DNA of 34,359 bases from positions 1-34,359 of the forward strand of contig JAFXJH010000021.1 of the NCBI GenBank assembly GCA_017532425.1. Direction: 5' to 3'. Shown here in pieces: positions 16,532 to 24,405 of the stretch. The DNA comes from Clostridia bacterium. GTDB taxonomy: Bacteria > Bacillota > Clostridia > Oscillospirales > CAG-272. A model generated the notes under the pieces. It was not told the origin of the DNA. It saw only the letters and a program-made list of their open reading frames with translations, and did no database searches. The position numbers and the translations under genes were made by a program. Position 1 is the stretch's first letter. Every line of letters begins with the position of its first letter.

Positions 16532-17878
16532 ATGAAATTTTCATTTAACAAAAAATACACCACAATAACCCTCTACGCGGCTTTTCTGATCTTATTTACG
16601 GTTGTGTGTATAAACGGAATAATAGTACGTCCTGTCGGTCTTTTTTCTGTCTGGGACAGCATAAAGCAGATCATAAAAACGCTCTTCTATGCTCTCGTGA
16701 TCGCATATTTTCTTGCACCCGTTATGGACTTTTTCGTTAAAAAGGTGCTCGTATTTATTCAGCCCAAAAAGAAAAATCCGTTCATCCGCAAGCTGATATC
16801 GCTCGTACTGACCTTTTCAATATTCCTCGCAATAATAACCGTTTTTATATGGTATATTGCTCCTCAGTTTATTGCAAACATTGAAGACCTCGGAAAGGTG
16901 CTGACCGGCTACTACAACTCGATCGACTCTCTGATACGGGATCTCAGAAACTCATCCGAGCTCTTCAACAATCTCTACGTTTCTATCATTCAGAACAGCA
17001 GCGGCACAGAGGCAAGCCTCAGCGACCTCATCAATCAGGCAATAACTAGTCTTATAGGAATAATATCGAACGCATCCTCGTATATTATAACTTTTATTAC
17101 TACCTTTGTCAATGAGGTCAAGACCGTTTTTGTCGGAATATTCCTCTCGCTGTATTTTGTATACTACAAGGAAACGCTTATAGACCAGATCAGACGCTTC
17201 TCCAAAGCATTTTTGCGTCCCAACACCAGGAAATATCTTTACCACGTTGTTGAGGATATCGACGTAAAATTCGCTAAATTCCTTCGCGGAAAGGCTGTAG
17301 ACTCCTCACTTGTCGGACTTATTCTCTATATAATCTACAAGATCGTCGGAATACCCTACGCCGAGATATTTGCAGTTATCGGCGGCGTTATGAATATGAT
17401 CCCCGTATTCGGTCCGATAATCGCATCTTTTATCTGCGGATTTATCCTTCTTATCACATCGCCCTCGCAGCTTATTGCTTATATTATAATCGTCGTTGTC
17501 GTAGGTGTTATCGATGCCAACCTCGTTGAGCCGAAGATGCTCGGAGATTCGCTCGGTCTTGCTCCCGTCTGGATAACGATCGCGATAATCGTAATGAGTG
17601 CTCTCTTCGGAATCTTCGGAATGTTCTTCGGAGTGCCGATCTTCGCGGTAATCTATACGCTTATCAAGGAAGAGGTCGACAGGCGCGTTGCTATGCGTGA
17701 GGCTCGCGAAGCGTATGAAGCGGCACACGCTAAGGCTGAGGAAGAGTCGGAAGATGGAGAAAAGGCTGTTGAAGAGTCGGATGACGAGGCTGACGAAAAA
17801 GAGACCGAAGCAGAAAACGGTACGGCAGAAAAAGAAGCGGATACATCCGAAAAATCAGAGCCCGAAAACAATAACTGA
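16532..17878 (+). CDS. AI-2E family transporter (PerM-like membrane protein)
   Basis: The 448-aa protein has the arrangement of the AI-2E exporter/PerM family: an N-terminal group of membrane helices, a long hydrophilic middle containing the coiled region around the LRNSSELF segment, and a C-terminal helix bundle including GGVMNMIPVFGPIIA and IDANLVEPKMLGDSLGL. The last 60 residues are a highly acidic Glu/Lys/Asp tail. The substrate is uncertain: some relatives move small signals, others act as ion antiporters. I prefer the ATG at 16532 because AAAGGA ends 11 nt upstream; the ATG at 16520 overlaps that site. Confidence 0.85.
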   Translation: MKFSFNKKYTTITLYAAFLILFTVVCINGIIVRPVGLFSVWDSIKQIIKTLFYALVIAYFLAPVMDFFVKKVLVFIQPKKKNPFIRKLISLVLTFSIFLAIITVFIWYIAPQFIANIEDLGKVLTGYYNSIDSLIRDLRNSSELFNNLYVSIIQNSSGTEASLSDLINQAITSLIGIISNASSYIITFITTFVNEVKTVFVGIFLSLYFVYYKETLIDQIRRFSKAFLRPNTRKYLYHVVEDIDVKFAKFLRGKAVDSSLVGLILYIIYKIVGIPYAEIFAVIGGVMNMIPVFGPIIASFICGFILLITSPSQLIAYIIIVVVVGVIDANLVEPKMLGDSLGLAPVWITIAIIVMSALFGIFGMFFGVPIFAVIYTLIKEEVDRRVAMREAREAYEAAHAKAEEESEDGEKAVEESDDEADEKETEAENGTAEKEADTSEKSEPENNN

Positions 17879-17917
17879 CACCGCAAGAAAAGCACCCGAT
17901 TATTTTTACAAGAAACA

Positions 17918-17949
17918 AAAAACGCAAGAAAAAAATTTCTTGCGTTTTT
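17918..17949. terminator. Bidirectional terminator between the permease and metG
   Basis: AAAAACGCAAGAAA and TTTCTTGCGTTTTT form a 14-bp stem with a 4-nt loop, with A/T tracts on both sides. It serves two convergent genes. Confidence 0.85.
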
Positions 17950-17955
17950 ATTTTA

Positions 17956-19575
17956 TTATTCTTCGTCGATTCTCTTATAAAGCATTTCGATCTCGTCGAG
18001 AGTAAAGGTCTTCGGCATTTCGACAGGCTTCCATTCGGGTGTAATCCCGAGCATCTTTGCAAGGATCTCTGTTCCCTGAGGAATAAGGGGATTAAAGAGA
18101 TTTGCCATATTAGCCATAAGATAGATACAGCTTGCGGTGATATTTCCAAACAGCTCTGCATCTTCCTTTGCCGCTACCCAAGGCTTGGACTCGTCGTAAT
18201 ACTTGTTTGCATACTGAATAACGGTAACCATTTCTTCAGCCGCGCTGCGGAGCTCGCCTGCATCTATCTTATTTCCGATAGACTCGTAAAGTCCTTCTAC
18301 GTACGCCTTGATCTCGGGATCAACCGTACCTTCGGGAACGACCGAATCAAACTTCTTCTTGAGGAAGGAGAGATTACGGTTTACAAAGTTTCCGAATCCG
18401 CCTACAAGGAACTTATTGTAGGTCTGTATCATTTCGGGAATTGCGAAGTTAGCATCTCTGCGCTCGGGGTTGAAGAGGATAGTATAGAATCTTATCGCGT
18501 CTGCGGGATACTTTTCGGCAAGTGAGTGTACCGAGATGATATTGCCCTTCGATTTGGACATTTTTTCATCGTTCATATTCATATATTCGCTCGACACGAT
18601 GTGTGTGGGAAGCTGAATATCATCGCTGATCGCTGCAAGAAGCGCCGGGAAAATTACCGTATGGAAAGGAATATTGTCCTTACCGTGGATGAAGTAAGCG
18701 TGGATATCGCCCTTATCCGAAATGAAGGACTCGTAGTCCATTCCCTTTTCCTCGCAGACATACTTACACATTGTGCAGTATCCGAGCACTGCTTCAAGCC
18801 AAACGTAGATTCTCTTATCGTCATATCCTTCAAAGGGAACCTCTACGCCCCAGCTGAGGTCACGCGTTGCAACTCTGTCGGGAAGTCCCTGTGTAAGGTA
18901 CTTCTTCGTTTCGTTGACAGCGTTCCATCTCCAGTTTTTCTCGTTGTCAGCGGCAAACTGCGATATCTTATCCTGGAAAGCCGAAAGCTTAAACACAAGG
19001 TGCTTATTCTGACGGACTACGGTAGGATTATGGCAGGTACGGCAATGCTTATTTGTAAGCTCCTTTGCATCGAAGGTTGCCGTGCAGTGCTCGCACTGAT
19101 CGCCTCTGGTCACCTTATGGCAGGAAGGACATTCGCCCTCGAGCTCACGGTCTGCAAGGAACTGTCCGCAGGTCTCGCAGTAGTCCTGATCCTCAAGCTG
19201 CTCGTAAAGATAGCCGTTTTCGTATATCTTTTTAAATATCTTCTTTACTTCGTCCTTATGATAATCGGTGAACGTAGCCGAATATCTATCGTATGTGAAG
19301 AGCAGATCGTTAAAATCGCGTGTAAACTCTGCGTGATACTTCTCTGCTATCGACTCGGGTGTGCATTTTTCTCTCTTTGCTCTCTCTGTTATAGGTGTTC
19401 CGTGGCAGTCTGTACCCGAAACGTAGATAACGTCATAGCCTGCAAGGCGTCCGTAGCGTGCGATAACGTCGCCCGGAAGAAGTGCCGCAAGGTGTCCTAC
19501 GTGAAGAGAGTTATTTGCGTACGGCCATGCGCCGCCTATCCAATATCTTCTATTATTTTTATCAAAGTTTCCCAT
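17956..19575 (-). CDS. metG: Methionyl-tRNA synthetase
   Basis: The 539-aa class I synthetase charges tRNA-Met. The HIGH motif is HVGH (25-28) and KMSKS is at 338-342. The connective domain has four CxxC knuckles (133/136, 149/152, 161/164, 178/181), so it is the two-zinc type. The C-terminal EMAP-like tRNA-binding domain found in many longer MetRS proteins is absent. The protein ends after the anticodon-binding helices. The start has AGAAAGG and AGG upstream. It lies 55 nt behind queT and is possibly co-transcribed with it. Confidence 0.97.
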   Translation of the reverse strand: MGNFDKNNRRYWIGGAWPYANNSLHVGHLAALLPGDVIARYGRLAGYDVIYVSGTDCHGTPITERAKREKCTPESIAEKYHAEFTRDFNDLLFTYDRYSATFTDYHKDEVKKIFKKIYENGYLYEQLEDQDYCETCGQFLADRELEGECPSCHKVTRGDQCEHCTATFDAKELTNKHCRTCHNPTVVRQNKHLVFKLSAFQDKISQFAADNEKNWRWNAVNETKKYLTQGLPDRVATRDLSWGVEVPFEGYDDKRIYVWLEAVLGYCTMCKYVCEEKGMDYESFISDKGDIHAYFIHGKDNIPFHTVIFPALLAAISDDIQLPTHIVSSEYMNMNDEKMSKSKGNIISVHSLAEKYPADAIRFYTILFNPERRDANFAIPEMIQTYNKFLVGGFGNFVNRNLSFLKKKFDSVVPEGTVDPEIKAYVEGLYESIGNKIDAGELRSAAEEMVTVIQYANKYYDESKPWVAAKEDAELFGNITASCIYLMANMANLFNPLIPQGTEILAKMLGITPEWKPVEMPKTFTLDEIEMLYKRIDEE

Positions 19576-19630
19576 TCTTTATAGCCTGACCTTTCTTTGA
19601 TTTTTCTTTATTTTATATTGATTTTATTTT

Positions 19631-20143
19631 TTACCGATTTTCTTCTTTGTACTTTCGGGAGAAAACGCCCGAAAGATCTACAGCAAACATAAGCGGCATA
19701 CCGAAGCAGTAGCAGGCTCCAATCTGACCGAGTCCCACGGTTATCATCATAAACCAGAGTGCATCGTCAAATCCGTATCCGAATTTAAGCACAAGGGGCA
19801 CGACAAGCGCGTTAAGTATTACTGCGGGCAGGGGCACGAGCCACTTAAACTTACGCAGCAGATAGGACAGAGCCGCCGCACAAAGCGTTGCAAGCGATCC
19901 GAAAACTATATCCGCCCAAATCATTCCCGAAACAAACGAGTTTGCGATAATACAGCCGATAAAAAGTCCGGGGATCGCCGCAGGTGTGAAATAGGGTAAC
20001 ACACAAAGTGCTTCGGACACCCTCAGCTGTATCGGTCCTATACTCGTCGGTGCAAATATCAGCGAAACGACGGTGTAGACCGCGGCGATCAGCGCGGCGT
20101 GGACAATAAAACGGATCTTCTGCTTATTCTTTGAGTTTTTCAT
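19631..20143 (-). CDS. queT: QueT-type queuosine precursor transporter
   Basis: The 170-aa membrane protein has several hydrophobic helices and the family pattern QLRVSEALCVLPYF followed by AAIPGLFIGCIIAN. QueT is the substrate-binding component for a queuosine precursor, usually with an ECF energy-coupling module encoded elsewhere. The start at 20143 is chosen because CTAAGGAG lies just upstream, and that sequence is the tail of a preQ1-I riboswitch. The frame is open further upstream, but that part covers the riboswitch. The riboswitch independently supports the function. Confidence 0.9.
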   Translation of the reverse strand: MKNSKNKQKIRFIVHAALIAAVYTVVSLIFAPTSIGPIQLRVSEALCVLPYFTPAAIPGLFIGCIIANSFVSGMIWADIVFGSLATLCAAALSYLLRKFKWLVPLPAVILNALVVPLVLKFGYGFDDALWFMMITVGLGQIGACYCFGMPLMFAVDLSGVFSRKYKEENR

Positions 20144-20152
20144 TATTAAATT

Positions 20153-20193
20153 CTCCTTAGTTTTGTTTTGAGTGAGGATGGTTACGAACTCAC
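20153..20193 (-). promoter_or_regulatory. preQ1-I riboswitch controlling queT translation
   Basis: On the minus strand a GTGAG/CTCAC stem encloses a loop beginning TTC and containing AACC. It is followed by an A-rich tail (TCAAAACAAAAC) that runs into CTAAGGAG, the queT ribosome binding site. This matches the preQ1-I pattern (small hairpin, A-rich tail, pseudoknot with the ACTAAG region). Ligand binding would hide the Shine-Dalgarno sequence, so queT should be shut off when preQ1 is plentiful. Confidence 0.85.
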
Positions 20194-20199
20194 TTTTGC

Positions 20200-20235
20200 G
20201 ATATCTTAAAAAATGGCACATTTATTTAAGATATC
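20200..20235 (-). promoter_or_regulatory. 11-bp inverted repeat in the queT leader
   Basis: GATATCTTAAA and TTTAAGATATC are perfect arms around a 14-nt loop, between the queT promoter and the preQ1 aptamer. It may stabilise the leader or bind a regulator. Confidence 0.5.
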
Positions 20236-20240
20236 AAAGT

Positions 20241-20269
20241 ATTTTACCACTAAAACTCAAAAAATTCAA
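20241..20269 (-). promoter_or_regulatory. Promoter for queT
   Basis: On the minus strand, TTGAAT, a 17-nt spacer and TAAAAT preceded by TGG (extended -10). The -35 overlaps the stop codon of the upstream flippase gene. Confidence 0.65.
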
Positions 20270-21822
20270 GTCCTTTTCGGCACATATTTTCTTTTTCTGA
20301 AAATTTCTGCTATTTCACGAAAAGAATAACATCCCAAAAGTCGCAGTAGGATGGAATATACAAATACGGCAAGCGCTATATGTGCCGCCAGAAGCGGCAT
20401 ATTATACGCACTTCCGACTCCAAGAAGGGTGAGTATAAGCTTGGAAATGAATATCGACAGACTTACCGTTAAAAGTGGAAGGAATATCCATTTTATCGGG
20501 TGTATTTGAGGAGAGGTGAGCTTTATAAGGCGTGCCGCGCTGAGTGAGGTATTGACTATCTCACAAAAGATTATTTCTATAACGTAACCGAGCATACCCA
20601 TCTTCGGCACGAGCATAAACACCACCATTACGCTCATGAGCGAGTCGACTAGATTCACCTTCATTGTGTAAAGCTGCTCGTTGAGTCCCTTTAAAATACT
20701 GTCTATCGTGGTATCTATAAACATAACGGGCATTACCGGAGCGAGTATTCTTATATATTTTCCTGCCTCTGCATCCGAATATATTACCTGCCCTATTTCG
20801 GAAGAGTAACATATCACTATTCCAGCCGCGCATATGCCGAAGGCAAAAACAAATCTGCACGCGGTCTCTGTTATTCTGTTTATGCCTACGCTATCGCCCG
20901 CCGCTCGTTTTTCTGCTATTTCGGGCACGAGAAGCGAGCAAAAGGGCGTTAAAAAGGCGTACGGAAAAAGCACTGTCGGCAGAGCCTTTGCCTGCATAAC
21001 TCCGTATGCAGATACGGCATCTGTCTGCGACATACCGCTTTTTTTGAGTCCGCTTGTTATGAGTAGGTGTTCAACTGTGACGAGTGCAGACCTGAAATAC
21101 GAGGTAAATGCGGTCGGAAGTGCAATATTCAGCATCTTTTTACGCAGATCTTCACTCTCTGCGTACTTATATTTCTTATAATTTTTCCGCAGGTCCGCAA
21201 GATAAAAGACAATGAGAAAGAGAAACGATATTACCTCAGATGCAAGCGACGCAAGAACTACCGAAAGGCATGCCTCCTTTGTATTCCTCGGAGTCAGAAA
21301 AGTCAGACCGATCACCGTAAGCGCCACCTTAAGAAGCTGCTGAAATATCTGCGAGGACGCGCTTTTCGACACACGTCTGACCGCCGTGAAATATCCGCTT
21401 ATCGCCGAAGAGAGCGATACAAACGGAAGAGTCAGCGCAAGCGCTCTGAGAGATTCGAGCGTGCGTATATCCCCAAGCATCGACAGCGCTATCGTCCGGG
21501 AAAGCAGGATCAAAAGAAGCATCGAGCCTATCCCGAAAAAGAGCGAATAGGCTATACATTTCCGCATTGCGTGTTTTACGTCGCTATATTTCGCGCTCCC
21601 CGTTGCATCCGCCACCATTCGTGTCGCCGTAAGATTTATCGCGCTCGTTGCAAGTGTCGTCGCAAGTCCGTATACGCTCAGGGTAAGCGTAAAAAGTCCT
21701 AGGCCCTCGCTTCCGAGCTTATCCGAAAGATAAACGTTAAAATAAACGCTCAGTACCCGCATAAAAAGTGCCGTTATGCTGAGTATGAGCGTATTTTTTA
21801 TAAAAATTACTGATTTTCTCAT
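20266..21822 (-). CDS. SpoVB/MurJ-like MOP-superfamily flippase
   Basis: The 518-aa polytopic protein has about 14 hydrophobic segments. Its N-terminus, ITALFMRVLSVYFNVYLSDKL then GLGLFTLTLSVY, matches the polysaccharide-biosynthesis/SpoVB group of the MOP exporter superfamily. Members flip lipid-linked cell-wall or polysaccharide precursors; the clostridial SpoVB proteins act in spore cortex formation, while others serve vegetative growth, and the sequence does not decide between them. GGCGGAG precedes the ATG. A perfect 20-bp palindrome lies about 20-40 nt upstream of the start. Confidence 0.85.
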   Translation of the reverse strand: MRKSVIFIKNTLILSITALFMRVLSVYFNVYLSDKLGSEGLGLFTLTLSVYGLATTLATSAINLTATRMVADATGSAKYSDVKHAMRKCIAYSLFFGIGSMLLLILLSRTIALSMLGDIRTLESLRALALTLPFVSLSSAISGYFTAVRRVSKSASSQIFQQLLKVALTVIGLTFLTPRNTKEACLSVVLASLASEVISFLFLIVFYLADLRKNYKKYKYAESEDLRKKMLNIALPTAFTSYFRSALVTVEHLLITSGLKKSGMSQTDAVSAYGVMQAKALPTVLFPYAFLTPFCSLLVPEIAEKRAAGDSVGINRITETACRFVFAFGICAAGIVICYSSEIGQVIYSDAEAGKYIRILAPVMPVMFIDTTIDSILKGLNEQLYTMKVNLVDSLMSVMVVFMLVPKMGMLGYVIEIIFCEIVNTSLSAARLIKLTSPQIHPIKWIFLPLLTVSLSIFISKLILTLLGVGSAYNMPLLAAHIALAVFVYSILLRLLGCYSFREIAEIFRKRKYVPKRT

Positions 21823-21841
21823 ATTTCTCCGCCCTTTTTGA

Positions 21842-21861
21842 TTTCATAGTATACTATGAAA
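21842..21861. promoter_or_regulatory. Perfect 20-bp palindrome upstream of the flippase gene
   Basis: The site is a fully self-complementary TTTCATAGTATACTATGAAA, 20 nt before the ATG. It contains a possible minus-strand -10 (TATACT). Its size and symmetry suit a dimeric repressor operator. Confidence 0.5.
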
Positions 21862-21968
21862 AAGAGCAGTATAATATTACGGTATATTGGGGCTTTGCCA
21901 CAACCCCCACCAAAGAACTTTTTGTAAAGAAGTTTAAAACGATTTGCAAGCAAAACGTTTTGGAATCT

Positions 21969-22009
21969 CAAAAACTTTACTAAAAAGAAAAGAATAAACT
22001 TGTTTTAAG
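21969..22009. repeat. AAAACTTTACT module, copy 2
   Basis: CAAAAACTTTACT followed by an A-rich stretch leads into AAAAGTTTTG at 22010, which is an imperfect inverted copy of its beginning. The same arrangement occurs at 34061-34110. Confidence 0.7.
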
Positions 22010-22095
22010 AAAAGTTTTGATCGAGCTTTTTCAAAAGCTCGCGGGATTCTTAAGGGCGGCGCCCTTAAGTCGCGCGATCGTCCTTGCGCGAAAAC
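22010..22095. repeat. 86-bp multi-hairpin repeat, copy 1
   Basis: Identical to 34101-34186 except at two positions. It contains a 9-bp hairpin CGAGCTTTT/AAAAGCTCG, a 9-bp hairpin CTTAAGGGC/GCCCTTAAG and a GCGCG/CGCGC pairing, all enclosed by GATCG/CGATC. Confidence 0.85.
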
Positions 22096-22096
22096 C

Positions 22097-22141
22097 CAAA
22101 GGCTCTGCCCCTGGACCCTGCCAAAGGCTCTGCCTTTGGAA
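22097..22141. repeat. Doubled CCAAAGGCTCTGCC motif with hairpin
   Basis: The 14-mer CCAAAGGCTCTGCC occurs twice about 30 bp apart. The second copy continues into TTTGG, forming a CCAAAGGC/GCCTTTGG hairpin with a 3-nt loop. Confidence 0.65.
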
Positions 22142-22145
22142 TCCG

Positions 22146-22200
22146 CTTAGAAACTTTTTGAAAAAAAGTTTCTAAGAACTTCAAAAACTTTACTGAAAAA
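22146..22200. repeat. Long hairpin plus AAAACTTTACT module, copy 3
   Basis: CTTAGAAACTTTTT pairs with AAAAAGTTTCTAAG (14 bp, 3-nt loop), then CAAAAACTTTACTGAA begins at 22182. It is organised like 7433-7490 and 34024-34080. Confidence 0.75.
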
Positions 22201-22298
22201 GGAAAAGAAAAAAACTTATTTTTAGAAAAGTTTTCACACAGCGCTAACACAGCAAAAACGTGTTTGTGTGTCTTTTTCAAAAACACTTCGTATTTTTA

Positions 22299-22327
22299 TT
22301 GACAACACCATTATATCGTGGTAAAAT
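22299..22327 (+). promoter_or_regulatory. Sigma-A type promoter for rbfA
   Basis: Perfect TTGACA at 22299-22304, a 17-nt spacer, and TAAAAT at 22322-22327 with a TGG extension. It directly follows the repeat block. Confidence 0.8.
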
Positions 22328-22374
22328 AGATGCGTGTGGATAACCATACGCCAAAAGAAAGGAAATTCTGATAA

Positions 22375-22749
22375 ATGGCTAAATACAGACAGGCAAAGAT
22401 AGATGAAGAGATCGCAAGAGCTCTCGGCGATATTATGCGTACGGTAAGAGATGCCCGCCTCGAGGGCTGTGTCTTCAGTATAACAAGAGTACACGCCGCG
22501 CCCGACCTCTCGACCGCCGAGGTTTTTTATTCCTATCTCGGAAATAAAAGCCGCGACGAGGTAAAAAAGGGTATAAAGAGCGCGCTCGGATTCATCCGCT
22601 CGTCGCTTGCGCGTAAGCTCAGCCTTCGCCAGACCCCCGAGCTGATATTCACCTACGATCTTTCTATGGAAAACGGCGCAAGAATATTCGAGCTTCTTAA
22701 GCAGGTCGAGATTCCCGACGAGGAAGAAGACGAGGAAGACGAAGAATAA
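22375..22749 (+). CDS. rbfA: Ribosome-binding factor A
   Basis: The 124-aa KH-fold protein helps mature the 30S subunit by binding 16S rRNA. It has the N-terminal basic helix RQAKIDEEIARALGDIM, the central VSF-like strand region (CVFSITRVHAAPDLSTAEVFYS), and FTYDLSMENGARIFELL, followed by an acidic Glu/Asp tail. The length is normal. AAAGGAAA precedes the ATG. It pairs with truB as usual, but infB and the nusA cluster are not upstream; it has its own promoter after the repeat block. Confidence 0.95.
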   Translation: MAKYRQAKIDEEIARALGDIMRTVRDARLEGCVFSITRVHAAPDLSTAEVFYSYLGNKSRDEVKKGIKSALGFIRSSLARKLSLRQTPELIFTYDLSMENGARIFELLKQVEIPDEEEDEEDEE

Positions 22750-22780
22750 CTTCTGCAAAGAGTCAGACACGGAGAATTTA

Positions 22781-23710
22781 ATGCCTAATAACAGTAACAC
22801 AGAAAATAAAAGCGCTTCGGGAATCATTTGTATAAATAAGCCGAGCGGAATGACGTCGCACGACGTGGTAAACCGCCTCAGAAGGCTGTATAATACGAAA
22901 AAGGTCGGACATACGGGCACGCTTGACCCGATGGCGACCGGACTTCTCATCGTGCTTGTCGGAAACGCAGTAAAGGCTTCCGAATATCTTATGAGCGGAA
23001 ACAAATCTTACGTTGCGGGACTAAAGCTCGGTATGACGTCCGATACGGAGGATATCAGCGGAAATATCACGCTTTCAGAGAAGCCTCTCCCGAAAAAGGA
23101 GGAGGTCGCCGCCGCTTGCGAAAAATTTGTCGGCGATATAATGCAGATACCTCCCATGTACAGCGCAATAAAAATAGGTGGCAAAAAGCTTGTGGATATC
23201 GCGAGAAGCGGCGAAACAGTTGACCGCGAGCCGCGTAAGATAACCGTATATTCTCTCGGCTGTGAAACGGTAAACGAGGAGAGCGGCGACTATTTACTTA
23301 GCGTCGAATGCTCAAAAGGAACTTATATCCGCACGCTCTGCGCGGATATCGGAGATTCTCTTACGTGCGGAGGTCTTATGTCATCGCTCGAAAGACGCCA
23401 CAACTGCGGATTTTCTCTTGACGATTCGCACACTCTCGAGTCGCTCGAGGCTCTTGAGCTTTGCGAGCGCGAAAAGCTGCTGATCCCCGTAGACAGCGCA
23501 TTCCGCGACTATACAAAATTGACGCTCGCTCCCTTTTACGCAGGACTTGCGCGCAACGGAGTGAAGATATTTACCTCAAAGGTCGCTCCAAACGCGGCTT
23601 TGGGAGAAAGATTCTGCCTTTACGAAGGAAAAAAATTCTTCGCTATCGCAGAGGTGCAGGAAAACAGCGACGGAGATAAGGTCCTTCGCCTGCTCAAGCA
23701 GTTTGTATAA
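22781..23710 (+). CDS. truB: tRNA pseudouridine synthase B
   Basis: The 309-aa enzyme makes pseudouridine 55 in the T-loop of tRNA. The start region GIICINKPSGMTSHDVV and the catalytic motif GHTGTLDPMATGLL with Asp49 are intact, as are PPMYSAIKIGGKKL and KGTYIRTLCADIG. The C-terminal PUA-like part is short. It starts 31 nt after rbfA with CACGGAGAATTT upstream. The usual partner ribF does not follow; a DUF308-like gene does. Confidence 0.96.
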   Translation: MPNNSNTENKSASGIICINKPSGMTSHDVVNRLRRLYNTKKVGHTGTLDPMATGLLIVLVGNAVKASEYLMSGNKSYVAGLKLGMTSDTEDISGNITLSEKPLPKKEEVAAACEKFVGDIMQIPPMYSAIKIGGKKLVDIARSGETVDREPRKITVYSLGCETVNEESGDYLLSVECSKGTYIRTLCADIGDSLTCGGLMSSLERRHNCGFSLDDSHTLESLEALELCEREKLLIPVDSAFRDYTKLTLAPFYAGLARNGVKIFTSKVAPNAALGERFCLYEGKKFFAIAEVQENSDGDKVLRLLKQFV

Positions 23711-23740
23711 ATTCCCTTCACCGAAAGGAAACAGCAAAAA

Positions 23741-24361
23741 GTGAAAATAAAAACACATCTTACCGCAGGCGCGGTGATATGCTCGCTTATCGGTGCTCTC
23801 ATCGGTGGTATCATAAAAAATCTCCCCGATCAGCTCGACCTTGCTGACATCATAAGCGCAATATTCGTAGTTACGGGTGTTTTCACCCTGATATCAAGTA
23901 TTCCCGACATCGTGTACGCTATCATATGCTTCGGCACTTTCAGAGGCGCTGTCGACCTTGCTTCGGCAATACTCGGCGTGGCATCCGGATTTATTCTGAT
24001 ATTTCTGCACGACGAGATACTCGTTTATGCGATCGTTGCATATCTTATCATCTTCCCGATCGTGCGAATACTCGCAGGCGCAACAAAAGAAGAAAAGAAA
24101 TCGCGATTCAAGCGTCTTTTCCCGAAAATCTTTACGGGAATTATTCTGATTGCCGCCCTTCCCGCAATAGCAGGACTTGCCGACACGGTATTTGATATTG
24201 TTCTGAAATGGGTCGGCTGGGGAATCATCGTCCTCTCGATCGTCTTTCTTATCGTTTCCCTGCTCGTTATACATTTCCATCCGAAATTTTCCTATAAAAA
24301 GCAGGATGATCCGAACACTATATACGTAGACGATAAGGACTTCAAAGAAAAAGACGACTAA
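23741..24361 (+). CDS. Six-helix membrane protein, DUF308/HdeD-like
   Basis: The 206-aa protein has about six hydrophobic segments in paired, repeat-like order (for example IISAIFVVTGVFTLI, LASAILGVASGFILIF, IIVLSIVFLIVSLLVI), resembling the DUF308/HdeD family. The C-terminal 25 residues are charged and rich in Asp and Lys and should be cytoplasmic. The start is GTG with GAAAGGAAA 12 nt upstream. It lies 30 nt behind truB, probably in the same transcript. The function is unknown; a stress-related role is known only for distant HdeD relatives. Confidence 0.65.
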   Translation: MKIKTHLTAGAVICSLIGALIGGIIKNLPDQLDLADIISAIFVVTGVFTLISSIPDIVYAIICFGTFRGAVDLASAILGVASGFILIFLHDEILVYAIVAYLIIFPIVRILAGATKEEKKSRFKRLFPKIFTGIILIAALPAIAGLADTVFDIVLKWVGWGIIVLSIVFLIVSLLVIHFHPKFSYKKQDDPNTIYVDDKDFKEKDD

Positions 24362-24405
24362 AAAGAAAATTTTTAAATCTATATATAATATTAAGGAGAA
24401 AAAAT

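Larger units (their letters stand above)
21862..22298. other. Gene-free block of structured repeats
   Basis: No gene is supported here. The block holds two AAAACTTTACT modules, an 86-bp multi-hairpin element shared with 34101-34186, a doubled CCAAAGGCTCTGCC motif with its own hairpin, and a long hairpin at 22146-22176. It separates the flippase gene from the rbfA promoter. Confidence 0.7.

Noticed and set aside
18526..19584. 352-codon open frame antisense to metG
   Set aside because: The composition (many Cys, Val, Ile, Leu) is that of a reverse-complement shadow, and metG is certain on the other strand.
19576..19630. T-box leader in front of metG
   Set aside because: The gap to queT is only 55 nt and has no T-box consensus sequence or antiterminator.
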